From JBJEXX01 sp051886215 (GTDB lineage Bacteria > Bacillota_I > Bacilli_A > RF39 > UBA660): a DNA stretch of 64,000 nucleotides. Position 1 is the stretch's first letter. The number at the start of each line of letters is the position of its first letter. The translations under genes and the position numbers were made by a program. The notes beneath the pieces were generated by a model that worked only from the letters and a program-made list of their open reading frames with translations, was not told the DNA's origin and searched no databases. Below, one piece after another: positions 1 through 7,055 of the stretch. The DNA lies in assembly GCA_051886215.1 (NCBI GenBank), contig JBJEXX010000111.1, positions 1 to 64,000 on the forward strand. Direction: 5' to 3'.

Positions 1-60
1 TGTAAGAAAAAATTATACAATTTATCTCTTACAAAAACTATTATACGAGGAGATGATAAT

Positions 61-450
61 ATGGATTGTTTATTTTGTAAAATTATAAAAGGAGAAATAC
101 CTTCTCTTACCATTTATGAAGATGAGATAGTAAAAGTATTTTTGGATATAAATCCAACAACTAATGGTCATTCATTAATTGTACCTAAAAAGCACTATGA
201 AAATATGCAAGATATAGATGATGAAACATATATGCATATTCATAACACTGCTAAAGAATTAGAAAAAATATACAAAGAAAAACTTTCTTGTGATGGATTA
301 ACATTAATGCAAAATAATGGTTTAGGCCAAGATGTTAAACATTATCATTTACATTTAATACCAAGATATAAAAATGATAATATGATGCATGAATTTAATA
401 AAGAAATATTAATTGATACAAAAAAGATATATGAACAAATAAAAAAATAA
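61..450 (+). CDS. hit: HIT family nucleotide hydrolase
   Basis: A 129-residue histidine-triad protein. The family motif HYHLHLIPR lies near residues 95-103, and the N-terminal CLFCKI pair is typical of the bacterial Hit/HINT branch, which binds zinc there. Family members hydrolyse nucleoside phosphoramidates or dinucleoside polyphosphates in the cytosol; the real substrate cannot be read from sequence. A GAGGAGAT ribosome binding site precedes the ATG. The gene stands alone on the plus strand and ends in a hairpin terminator. Length and motif spacing are normal for the family. Confidence 0.93.
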   Translation: MDCLFCKIIKGEIPSLTIYEDEIVKVFLDINPTTNGHSLIVPKKHYENMQDIDDETYMHIHNTAKELEKIYKEKLSCDGLTLMQNNGLGQDVKHYHLHLIPRYKNDNMMHEFNKEILIDTKKIYEQIKK

Positions 451-475
451 AGATTAAGTTTGATCTTTATTTTTC
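449..475 (+). terminator. Bidirectional hairpin terminator between hit and the YjcZ-like genes
   Basis: Arms AAAGAT (449-454) and ATCTTT (463-468) with an 8-nt loop are followed by a T-rich run on the plus strand. On the minus strand the arms are followed by TTATTTTTTT, so the hairpin can also end the micropeptide transcript coming from the other side. Confidence 0.65.
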
Positions 476-492
476 TTTTATAACAATTTACT

Positions 493-609
493 TTAACAAG
501 AAGTTAAGCAAGAACCTAAGATAATAGCTAGTAAAATATAAAGTACAATTATGCATACATAGCCATTACCACATCTTCTTGGTTCACAAGCTTCATTACC
601 GCAAGCCAT
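493..609 (-). CDS. YjcZ-like small sporulation membrane peptide (38 aa)
   Basis: A 38-codon ORF below normal annotation cut-offs. The first half is Cys/Gly/Asn-rich (CGNEACEPRRCGNGY) and the rest is a single hydrophobic segment (VCIIVLYILLAIILG) ending in Ser/Cys. Small Gly/Tyr head plus IVLFILLVIIG-type helix is the layout of the YjcZ/SscA-type peptides of spore formers. The start is the ATG at 607-609, 7 nt from the strong GGGAGG site (617-622); an in-frame ATG lies one codon earlier but is too close to it. The ribosome binding site abuts the stop of the upstream paralogue (623-703), so the two are co-transcribed. Assignment rests on peptide layout, not a database match. Confidence 0.7.
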   Translation of the reverse strand: MACGNEACEPRRCGNGYVCIIVLYILLAIILGSCLTSC

Positions 610-622
610 CATTTCACCTCCC

Positions 623-703
623 TTAGATACAAGCACCTAATATAATTACTAATAAAATAAATAAAACTAAAATAATAGCTGCGTTTGATGAATAAGTACC
701 CAT
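623..703 (-). CDS. YjcZ-like small sporulation membrane peptide (26 aa)
   Basis: A 26-codon ORF: a short polar head (MGTYSSN) followed by a helix close to the YjcZ consensus (AAIILVLFILLVIILG) and ending in ACI. AGGAGGA at 711-717 lies 7 nt before the ATG. It is the first gene of a pair with the related 38-aa peptide downstream. In Bacillus, peptides of this layout are small spore-coat or mother-cell membrane proteins. A sigma-K-like promoter sits about 33 bp upstream of the start (736-763), which supports sporulation expression. Confidence 0.7.
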   Translation of the reverse strand: MGTYSSNAAIILVLFILLVIILGACI

Positions 704-735
704 AATTAATTCCTCCTTTTTTTTACTATTCACCT

Positions 736-763
736 TATTCTATGGTAAATACTAAAAAAGTGT
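736..763 (-). promoter_or_regulatory. Candidate sigma-K promoter for the YjcZ-like pair
   Basis: On the minus strand CATAGAATA (736-744) fits the sigma-K -10 consensus CATAnnnTA exactly. An AC in the context CACA (761-764) lies 17 bp upstream, matching the mACm -35. A start near 729 would leave a leader of about 25 nt with the ribosome binding site intact. Such short matches arise by chance in AT-rich DNA; the placement and the gene type make this one credible. Confidence 0.5.
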
Positions 764-792
764 GAGTGCAAAAAGGAAATTTAGTGAAATTA

Positions 793-821
793 TTGTTTTT
801 TATTTTTGTTTTTGTTATGAT
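793..821 (+). promoter_or_regulatory. Sigma-A promoter of prsA
   Basis: TTGTTT (793-798), a 17-bp spacer and TATGAT (816-821), 31 bp before the prsA ATG, with TAGGAGG in between. Confidence 0.65.
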
Positions 822-852
822 ATATATACGTGTTAAGAAATAGGAGGATTTT

Positions 853-1866
853 ATGAAAAAACAATTATTAATAGGTGCAGTTATAGTAGCGACTTTATGT
901 ACAACTGCTTGTGGAAAAATACCAGAATTAAAAAATAAAGAACAAGCTGTAGTAAGTTTTACTGATAAAAATAATTCAATTTCAGTTGATTCTTTGTATC
1001 AAGAACTAAAAGAAAAATACGCAATTAATATTTTAATTGATATGATGGATAAAGAATTATTAAATAAAGAATATCCAACAGATGAAGAAGAAACAAGTTC
1101 TGTTGAAAGTAATTTAAATCAAATTAAATCATATTATGAAAGTTATTATAAATCTTATTATAGTTCTTTTGAACAATTCTTATCTTCAGCTTATGGAGTT
1201 AGTGATGAAGCTGGTTTAAAAGAATATCTTTCTCTTGATTATAAAAGAAATAAACTTACTGATGACTATGCTAAAAAGCAAGTAAAAGATAGTGAAATTG
1301 AGAAATATTATAAAGATAAAACAATTGGAGATATGAAGGCAAGTCATATATTGATCAAAGCTGATACCAATGATGATATGTCTGATAAAGAAGTACAAGA
1401 AGCTGAAGCTGAAGCTAAAAAAACTGCAGAAGAAATAATTTCTAAATTAAATAATGGTGAAAAGTTTGAAACACTTGCTAAAAAATATTCTGATGATGAA
1501 TCTGTTGATTTAGGATGGTTCAATCGTGGAGATATGGTTAGTGCATTTGAAGAAGCATGTATTAAATTAAATAAAAATGAATATACTAAAACCCCAATCA
1601 AAACTGAATATGGTTATCATATAATTTTAAAAACTGATCAAAAAGATAAACCTAAATTAGAAGATGTTAAAGATGAAATAATAGAAACTTTAAAAGAAGA
1701 AAAGAAAAATGATGATGCTGCAATACAATATGAAGCTTTAATGGCTTTTAGAGAAGAAAAGGGCATGAAAATTGAAGATAAAGATTTAAATAGACAATAT
1801 AAAACTTATATGGATAATTTAATTACTCAAGCTAGAAAACAAGCTAGTGAATCAAGCGAAAATTAA
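853..1866 (+). CDS. prsA: PrsA-like parvulin foldase lipoprotein
   Basis: Extracytoplasmic peptidyl-prolyl isomerase that helps secreted proteins fold at the outer face of the membrane. Residues 1-20 are a lipoprotein signal peptide ending in TTAC, so Cys20 would be lipidated. A SurA-N-like helical region (about 40-150) is followed by a parvulin/PpiC domain (about 160-262, starting ASHILIKA and containing DLGWF and GYHIILK). The C-terminal 70 residues are charged and helical. The 337-residue length is close to Bacillus PrsA (about 290) with a longer tail. It is monocistronic with its own promoter and terminator. Confidence 0.9.
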   Translation: MKKQLLIGAVIVATLCTTACGKIPELKNKEQAVVSFTDKNNSISVDSLYQELKEKYAINILIDMMDKELLNKEYPTDEEETSSVESNLNQIKSYYESYYKSYYSSFEQFLSSAYGVSDEAGLKEYLSLDYKRNKLTDDYAKKQVKDSEIEKYYKDKTIGDMKASHILIKADTNDDMSDKEVQEAEAEAKKTAEEIISKLNNGEKFETLAKKYSDDESVDLGWFNRGDMVSAFEEACIKLNKNEYTKTPIKTEYGYHIILKTDQKDKPKLEDVKDEIIETLKEEKKNDDAAIQYEALMAFREEKGMKIEDKDLNRQYKTYMDNLITQARKQASESSEN

Positions 1867-1892
1867 AATGCAAGAAATCTTGCATTTTTTTT
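1865..1892 (+). terminator. Terminator shared by prsA and recX
   Basis: Ten-bp arms AAAATGCAAG (1865-1874) and its complement (1879-1888) with a 4-nt loop and T8 on the plus strand. It lies between the convergent prsA and recX stops and overlaps both ends. Confidence 0.85.
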
Positions 1893-2625
1893 ATAACCCT
1901 TTTCTATATAAAGCTTGTTTTATTTTATACTCAAGTTCATTACCAGAATACTTTTTACTAAATTTAGAATACAACTTATCATACTCTTTTTGCCTTATAT
2001 TTGAATCATCCATATCATCTATAAGATAAAGATTATTTAATATAATATCTTTATGATATCCTAAATTATTTAAATCATTTAATACTTTTTGTTTTAAATA
2101 ACTTTTACCTTTTGTATGATTTGTTTTAACAGCCTTATTTATTAATTTAATAATACGTTCTTCTTCAATATCTTTAGTAAAAACATTTAAAGCTTTTTCA
2201 ATATATTCTTCTTTAATAAACTCACTGCTTAATTCTTTCTTTATTTTTTTGGGTCCTTCATTAGACAACGCAATTTTATCGTGAACATAGGCAACCGCAT
2301 AATCAGAATCATTTAAATAACCTTGCTGTTCTAATAATTTAATTGCGCTTTTTATAATATCTTCAGTATATTCTTTTTTCTTTAAGTATTTTTCGATTTC
2401 ATATTTACTTCTCATTTTACGAGATAAATATTTTAATGCTTCATCATATACTAAATACTTTTTATTTTCTTCATACAAAATATTTTTTAAATCATCTGTT
2501 ATTTCTTTCTTAATAAGTAATTCATATTTTAATATTAATTCTTCATGTACCAATATATATGAATCATCTTCTAATCTTATTTTATATTGACTATTTTTTT
2601 GTTTTGTATAATTTTTTATTTTCAT
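1891..2625 (-). CDS. recX: RecX family regulator of RecA
   Basis: RecX binds RecA filaments and limits or remodels them. The protein shows the family's helical repeats, with a SxKMRSKYEIEKYL segment and the GYLNDSDYAVAYV signature before further three-helix units. The start chosen is the ATG at 2623-2625, behind AGGTG; an upstream in-frame ATG at 2670 lacks a ribosome binding site and would add 15 hydrophobic residues out of character. It follows rpoZ on the same strand about 55 nt downstream and is probably co-transcribed. recA itself is 11 kb away (13994). Confidence 0.85.
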   Translation of the reverse strand: MKIKNYTKQKNSQYKIRLEDDSYILVHEELILKYELLIKKEITDDLKNILYEENKKYLVYDEALKYLSRKMRSKYEIEKYLKKKEYTEDIIKSAIKLLEQQGYLNDSDYAVAYVHDKIALSNEGPKKIKKELSSEFIKEEYIEKALNVFTKDIEEERIIKLINKAVKTNHTKGKSYLKQKVLNDLNNLGYHKDIILNNLYLIDDMDDSNIRQKEYDKLYSKFSKKYSGNELEYKIKQALYRKGL

Positions 2626-2679
2626 AATAACACCTATAAATAATATAGCTATTAGATAATTTAAATCCAAAAAAAAGGA

Positions 2680-2892
2680 TTATTTCTTACCCTTTCCATC
2701 TTTTAATATTATTTTATTTTCCGCTAATTCTTCTAAAGCTCTACCTATACTTTTTTTTGATACATAATCTTTTTCAGGAAGTTGTAAATGTCCTGTTTGT
2801 TGTATTTCTTTACTTCTTTTCGCAGCAATATGTACTAATCGATATTTAGAATCAACAATATTTAATAATTTATCAATTGATGGATATATCAT
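2680..2892 (-). CDS. rpoZ: DNA-directed RNA polymerase subunit omega
   Basis: Small RNA polymerase subunit that clamps the beta-prime C-terminus and aids assembly. The 70 residues begin with the conserved PSIDKLL, followed by SKYRLVHIAAKRSKEI, which holds the family's AAKRARQI-type core, and then the SIGRALEELAENKI helix. A GAGGGG site precedes the ATG. The gene leads an rpoZ-recX unit with a good sigma-A promoter; this placement differs from B. subtilis, where rpoZ follows gmk. Confidence 0.9.
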   Translation of the reverse strand: MIYPSIDKLLNIVDSKYRLVHIAAKRSKEIQQTGHLQLPEKDYVSKKSIGRALEELAENKIILKDGKGKK

Positions 2893-2913
2893 AATTACCC
2901 CTCCTCTATTTTA

Positions 2914-2942
2914 AGAATATATGCTTTTAACTTAATAATCAA
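2914..2942 (-). promoter_or_regulatory. Sigma-A promoter of rpoZ-recX
   Basis: Minus-strand TTGATT (2937-2942), a 17-bp spacer and TATTCT (2914-2919), about 20 bp before the rpoZ start. Confidence 0.65.
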
Positions 2943-2987
2943 TACTTTACTAAAAATTAGACAATAATTTACATTAATATTTACACA

Positions 2988-3013
2988 AAATAAAAAGGCC
3001 CAAATAAGGCCTA
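2988..3013 (-). terminator. Terminator downstream of the truncated coat-like gene
   Basis: Minus-strand AGGCC, 7-nt loop, GGCCT, followed by TTTTATTT. It directly follows the stop of the coat-like fragment at 3017. Confidence 0.7.
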
Positions 3014-3016
3014 ATC

Positions 3017-3178
3017 TTATCTAAATTGATTACATGATCCACATTGAATATTACTTACTACATTTTCTTCACAACATGAATATTCTGGTCTATAAGTATG
3101 TCTATATATATGATGATTTATAATTCTAGTTCTGATTGGACAAACATGTCCTTGTCCTTTTTTGATATACCTAATTCT
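3017..3178 (-). pseudogene. 5'-truncated CotD-like spore coat gene
   Basis: An open frame of about 54 codons ends in TAA at 3017-3019 and begins after an in-frame TAA at 3179-3181, with no ATG, GTG or TTG start and no ribosome binding site. The peptide is His/Tyr/Cys-rich: GHVCPIRTRIINHHIYRH, then CCEE and a CGSC pair. This resembles CotD-type inner coat proteins and loosely the gene at 10604. It keeps its own terminator, so it looks like a gene that lost its 5' end, plausibly when the neighbouring recombinase island arrived. Family assignment is by composition and pattern only. Confidence 0.45.
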
Positions 3179-3299
3179 TTAATATCTCCATATCTGCATC
3201 GCTGAGTTTTCCAGTTAAATCCTCTTTTTTTAATCCTAATTCAATGTATTCTCTAAAATCAGAATTTAAAACATTTTTATCAAAAACCAAAAAGATCAT
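3171..3299 (-). pseudogene. Gene remnant next to the truncated coat gene
   Basis: A 42-codon frame from ATG 3297 to TAG 3171, without a ribosome binding site and with an in-frame TAG five codons upstream. The sequence includes GLKKEDLTGKLSDADMEILK, which reads like the C-terminal end of a larger protein that I cannot name. The rest of 3300-3450 holds only a 19-codon frame (3394-3453) immediately after the antirepressor stop. The stretch looks like debris at the edge of the mobile island. Confidence 0.25.
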
Positions 3300-3454
3300 T
3301 TTAAAACTAATCTACAATATTTATATTATTCTAACAATATTTCAAAAGTCTATTTTTTCTTAACAACCAAAATATTTGAATACTTTAGTTTAATTAACCA
3401 ATCATCCGCTTTTCAGGTCCTAATGATAAACCATCAAAAGTAATTTTCTTCATA

Positions 3455-4318
3455 TCAAACTTCTTTATTCTCTATTACCAAATTATCTTCTACATATTCA
3501 TATGATAGTGCATTGTCTTTACTTATAACAGACGCACCTAAGTTCTTTTCAATATCTTCTCTAGCCACTTTAGAAACATGACCTCCAATTTTAGCTATTT
3601 CTTTATTAGCCTTTAATCCAAATGGTTTATGTTTCTTAACTAATTCTCTAGTAGCAATTTCACTTAAATCAGTTAATGCAACTTCAATATCAGTCATGTT
3701 ATCTCTCAAATTTTCTTTTCTAATATTTTTATAAAACTTATATTGTTGAGCTGTCATACCCGACCACTCTTTATATATTTCATTAGTAAGTATCGCATAA
3801 TCAACATTTTGTGTTATGCCATTCTCTTTCCAAGCGTTAGTCAATTTCTTTCTATCAAGAATTGCTTTTATTCTTATCTCAATCCACTCTAAGGTATAAC
3901 CTTTAGTTAGATAATAATCTATCATTTTATCTATTCCCTTTGATGGATCAAAAACATTATCTATTTCTTCTCTACCCAGTTTTGCTAGCCATAGCTTAAA
4001 TGGTTCTGCTTTAGGACTAGGTATGGACTCAATAAGTCTGAATACTCCTTCAGTATTCAATGTATCTGTCATATATTTCTTACCATCTTTTTGAGACTTT
4101 AATTTCAGTTGCACGATTTTTTCGTGCAACTCACTTCCCTCATCAATTAATCTTCTTTTTAAGTCGCTCCAATAATTTCTAGGTATCTTATTTTTTACTA
4201 ATGCTGAAATTATATCGACCACACTAAAATAGTAATCTTCTTCATCATTATTCCAAACACTTCTAATTTCGTTTCCTTCAAATAATTTTGTAATTGTGTC
4301 AACTTTGTTTTGTTCCAT
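3455..4318 (-). CDS. Prophage-type antirepressor (Bro-N/DinD-like)
   Basis: A 287-residue protein starting at the ATG 8 nt behind GGGAGGG. The N-terminal third (RSVWNNDEEDYYFSVVDIIS, then YMTDTLNTEGVFRLI) has the layout of BRO/phage antirepressor DNA-binding domains. The C-terminal part contains the Bro-associated KxxKPFGLKANKEIAKIGG segment and recalls DinD. Such proteins counter phage repressors, often during the SOS response. It has its own promoter just downstream of the recombinase, within the same island. Whether it has a partner repressor is not visible here. Confidence 0.75.
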   Translation of the reverse strand: MEQNKVDTITKLFEGNEIRSVWNNDEEDYYFSVVDIISALVKNKIPRNYWSDLKRRLIDEGSELHEKIVQLKLKSQKDGKKYMTDTLNTEGVFRLIESIPSPKAEPFKLWLAKLGREEIDNVFDPSKGIDKMIDYYLTKGYTLEWIEIRIKAILDRKKLTNAWKENGITQNVDYAILTNEIYKEWSGMTAQQYKFYKNIRKENLRDNMTDIEVALTDLSEIATRELVKKHKPFGLKANKEIAKIGGHVSKVAREDIEKNLGASVISKDNALSYEYVEDNLVIENKEV

Positions 4319-4354
4319 ATTCAACCCTCCCTTATTTAGCATTTTGTCAAAAAC

Positions 4355-4383
4355 ATTATATCAAACATTTGTTTTTATATCAA
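4355..4383 (-). promoter_or_regulatory. Promoter and possible operator of the antirepressor gene
   Basis: Minus-strand TTGATA (4378-4383), a 17-bp spacer and TATAAT (4355-4360). The octamer TTGATATA occurs twice, once at each promoter element, and a dyad AAACA-TT-TGTTT (4365-4376) lies in the spacer. This may be an operator; the dyad is short. Confidence 0.6.
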
Positions 4384-5939
4384 TATAAAAAAGTAACTTT
4401 TATATTGATTTTTTTATTTGCAAATATTTCTATTTTATCAATTAAATTAATTATTAATTCCCTACTTGGTTCCTTCATAGATAAAAATTTATTAATATAT
4501 TCATTAATTATTTTATTTTTAGTTTCTTCATTAATATTATCATTTATACTATTATCTAATTCATTATATCTTTTTTGTTTTATATTTAGTTCCCGCTCTA
4601 ATTTTTCTTTTACTCTTTCAAATTGTTCTTCAGTTATCATTTTATTTAACTTATCAATATAAATAATATCTAAATTATCATTTATTTGTTTAATATCACT
4701 GGTAAGTATTTCTAATTCTTTTTTATTAGTAGTTTTATTTTTTTTAATTAAATTGTTTAATACAGTATTTTTGATTTTATCCTTATCGATACAATTAAAA
4801 CACATATCAGTCAAAATTTTAAGAATTACTTTTTCTAGCTTCTCATAATTATTTGAGTGAGTTGTACATAACTTTTGTTTCATATAAGTTCTATAATAAT
4901 TACAAATAGTATAACATCTATTATCTTTTTTTCTTCTAGAAGTTATAGATATTCTATGACCACAATCACCACAATATAAAAGACCATCTAATAAATGTAT
5001 TTCTTTCTTTTCGTTCCTTCCTACATTTTTAGGTATTCTTTTTTGAACTTCATAAAAAATATCTTTATCTATAATTGCCTCATGAGTATTTTTTACAATT
5101 ATATAATCACTTTGATTATTATTTATTACTTTTTTTACTTTATAATTAACTTTACTTCTTTTATTTTGTACCATATCTCCTATATATATTCTATTAATTA
5201 AAATATCTCTTATAGTTTTTGGATGCCACTGTCCATAATTTAATTTATAATTTTTTTTCCATTCAAAGTTATAGTAACTTGCAGGAGTTTTAATTTTTTC
5301 CTCAGTTAATCTTTTAGCAATATTAAAAAAAGATAATCCTTCTAAAGACATATTAAATATTCTTTTTACTATAATTGCTTGTTCACTATTTATTACTAAA
5401 TGATTTTTGTTTTTACTATCTTTTTTATAACCAAATGGCGCTCTAGAACCTACCCACTTTCCTTCTTTTTGTTTTGCCCTTAAACTAGATTTAATTTTTT
5501 TAGAAATATCTTTGGCGTACATATCATTCATAATAGCTTTAAAAGGCGCAATATCATTATTAGAACTATCTAAGAATGTATCAATATTATCAGTAACCGC
5601 AATATATCTAACATTATGTTCTGGAAAATATTTTTCTATTAAATTTCCAGTACCAATATAGTCTCTTCCAAGTCTTGACATATCTTTTGTAATAACCATA
5701 TTTATTTTTTTTGATTCTATATCATTTAAAAGTCTCTTAAACTCAGGTCTTTCAAAATTAGTACCTGAATAACCATCATCAATATAAATATCATAAACTT
5801 TTAAATTATTTTCTTTTACATATTGTAATAATAGACTTTTTTGATTTTTAATACTTTCACTTTCAATTTTTTTATCATCATCTTCTCTTGATAATCTTAT
5901 ATAGATACCTACATTATAAATATCATGAATATCTAGCAC
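4380..5939 (-). CDS. Large serine recombinase (TnpX/Tn4451 type)
   Basis: Site-specific recombinase of 519 residues. The resolvase catalytic domain (1-150) has the nucleophile Ser17 in IYIRLSRED and the GYSGTNFERPEF and KDMSRLGRDY motifs. The recombinase domain follows (about 160-270, APFGYKK...), then a zinc ribbon with CGDCG (Cys323, Cys326) and later cysteines (342, 346, 358). The C-terminal part is a long coiled coil (about 365-500), as in integrative-element recombinases. The start is GTG, overlapping by one base the TAG of the 52-aa ORF upstream, so translation is probably coupled. All visible catalytic features are intact. Confidence 0.92.
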   Translation of the reverse strand: MLDIHDIYNVGIYIRLSREDDDKKIESESIKNQKSLLLQYVKENNLKVYDIYIDDGYSGTNFERPEFKRLLNDIESKKINMVITKDMSRLGRDYIGTGNLIEKYFPEHNVRYIAVTDNIDTFLDSSNNDIAPFKAIMNDMYAKDISKKIKSSLRAKQKEGKWVGSRAPFGYKKDSKNKNHLVINSEQAIIVKRIFNMSLEGLSFFNIAKRLTEEKIKTPASYYNFEWKKNYKLNYGQWHPKTIRDILINRIYIGDMVQNKRSKVNYKVKKVINNNQSDYIIVKNTHEAIIDKDIFYEVQKRIPKNVGRNEKKEIHLLDGLLYCGDCGHRISITSRRKKDNRCYTICNYYRTYMKQKLCTTHSNNYEKLEKVILKILTDMCFNCIDKDKIKNTVLNNLIKKNKTTNKKELEILTSDIKQINDNLDIIYIDKLNKMITEEQFERVKEKLERELNIKQKRYNELDNSINDNINEETKNKIINEYINKFLSMKEPSRELIINLIDKIEIFANKKINIKVTFLY

Positions 5940-6097
5940 TATTTCTTATTATCCTTACATTTATTTGTTTTAATATGTGAAGATGATATTTCCTTTTTAC
6001 TAATACTTTTTAGATAATTATTAACTTCTTTATTTAATACTTTAATAAAAATATCGTTTATATTCATATTGCCATATTCTATATTAATTTTATACAT
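5939..6097 (-). CDS. 52-aa ORF translationally coupled to the recombinase
   Basis: A 52-codon ORF starting MYKINIEYGNMNINDIF with GAGGAG 10 nt before its ATG. It is Lys/Asn-rich and has no recognisable fold. Its stop TAG overlaps the recombinase GTG (TAGTG), the classic arrangement for coupled expression. Small ORFs just before large serine recombinases are common on clostridial mobile elements; a recombination accessory or directionality role is speculation. Confidence 0.6.
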   Translation of the reverse strand: MYKINIEYGNMNINDIFIKVLNKEVNNYLKSISKKEISSSHIKTNKCKDNKK

Positions 6098-6147
6098 AAG
6101 TTATAAGCTCCTCACTTAAACTTATTAAATAAATTTATTTTTATTAT

Positions 6148-6190
6148 TAAAAAAAATATATAAAGAAGAATATCTTCAATATATATTTGT
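6148..6190 (-). terminator. Terminator of the MerR-type gene
   Basis: Minus-strand GAAGATATTCTTC core flanked by pairing ATATAT tracts and followed by eight T, just after the stop at 6195. Confidence 0.6.
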
Positions 6191-6194
6191 TATA

Positions 6195-6992
6195 TTATTT
6201 TTTTCTAATAGGAAATTGTATTTCAGTTAAATAATCATTTTCACTATCTTTATTCCAACAACCATCTATATAACATTCTCTAGCATTATCAATTATTTCA
6301 TAATTATTTTCTTCAATATATTTTAAAATAATATTATAAGAATCTCTTAAATTTTCATAAGGTCCTTTATGATAAATACATACCGCGGTAATAGGATCAG
6401 AATACATAAATTTTACTCTTTCTGTTTCTTTACCAACTTTTTCTACTGCTTGTGCATATCTAATCTTTATATCACTTTCTTTATATTCGCCATCCAAATA
6501 ACTAATGTAACAATAATCTGGAACTACACATTTTAAATTTGGATTAGCTTTTGCACATTCTGTTCCTGCATTAAAAGCAAATTCTGATACTTTACCAAAA
6601 TCTTCAATTATACCATCACAATAATAGATTATATAGCTTGGTATTTCTTTAATAAATATCTCATTTTTCATATTATCTCCCTCCAATAAATAATTAATTT
6701 TGGAAAGCTGTGTATTAAATAAAGCAATATTTTCTTCTATTTCTTTTTTTCTATTATTAAGTATTATTTCTACATTTTCACCATCTAAAACTTTTTTTAT
6801 GTCCTTTATAGATAGTCCCATCTGTTTAAAATGAATTATCTTAGATATTTCTATTAATTGACTAGTCTCATAATATCTATAACCGGTATTTAAATCTACA
6901 TAGACAGGTTTTAATAAACCTTCTTTTTCATAATATCTAAGTGTCTTTATTGTTGTTTTAGACATACTAGAAAAATCACCTATTTTATACAT
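6195..6992 (-). CDS. MerR family regulator with GyrI-like effector domain
   Basis: BmrR/MtaN-type transcription activator of 265 residues. The winged helix-turn-helix (1-70) begins YKIGDFSSMSKTTIKTLRYYE with the GYRYY motif. A dimerisation coiled coil (about 75-105) and a GyrI-like/SRPBCC ligand-binding domain (about 110-265) follow. Such proteins bind hydrophobic drugs and twist promoters with over-long spacers. The gene lies 63 nt downstream of an ABC-2 permease, with its own promoter in the gap that shows the 19-bp spacer expected of a MerR target. Autoregulation is therefore likely; control of the transporter is plausible from position. Confidence 0.88.
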   Translation of the reverse strand: MYKIGDFSSMSKTTIKTLRYYEKEGLLKPVYVDLNTGYRYYETSQLIEISKIIHFKQMGLSIKDIKKVLDGENVEIILNNRKKEIEENIALFNTQLSKINYLLEGDNMKNEIFIKEIPSYIIYYCDGIIEDFGKVSEFAFNAGTECAKANPNLKCVVPDYCYISYLDGEYKESDIKIRYAQAVEKVGKETERVKFMYSDPITAVCIYHKGPYENLRDSYNIILKYIEENNYEIIDNARECYIDGCWNKDSENDYLTEIQFPIRKK

Positions 6993-7010
6993 ATTGCGCC
7001 TCCTAAATTA

Positions 7011-7041
7011 TTTATACAACCTACTCTAAGGGGAGAGTCAA
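7011..7041 (-). promoter_or_regulatory. MerR-type promoter with 19-bp spacer
   Basis: Minus-strand TTGACT (7036-7041), a 19-bp spacer containing CTCCCCTTAGAG, and TATAAA (7011-7016). The long spacer is the hallmark of MerR-activated promoters. The dyad in the spacer is only partial. GGAGG and the regulator's ATG follow. Confidence 0.75.
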
Positions 7042-7055
7042 TAATTTTTTTATAA

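Noticed and set aside
1..33. Inverted repeat TGTAAGA...TCTTACA at the left edge
   Set aside because: The 19-nt loop and 7-bp arms are easily chance in AT-rich DNA, and what lies to the left is unknown.
3394..3453. 19-codon ORF right after the antirepressor stop
   Set aside because: Too short and without its own ribosome binding site; probably part of the decayed stretch.
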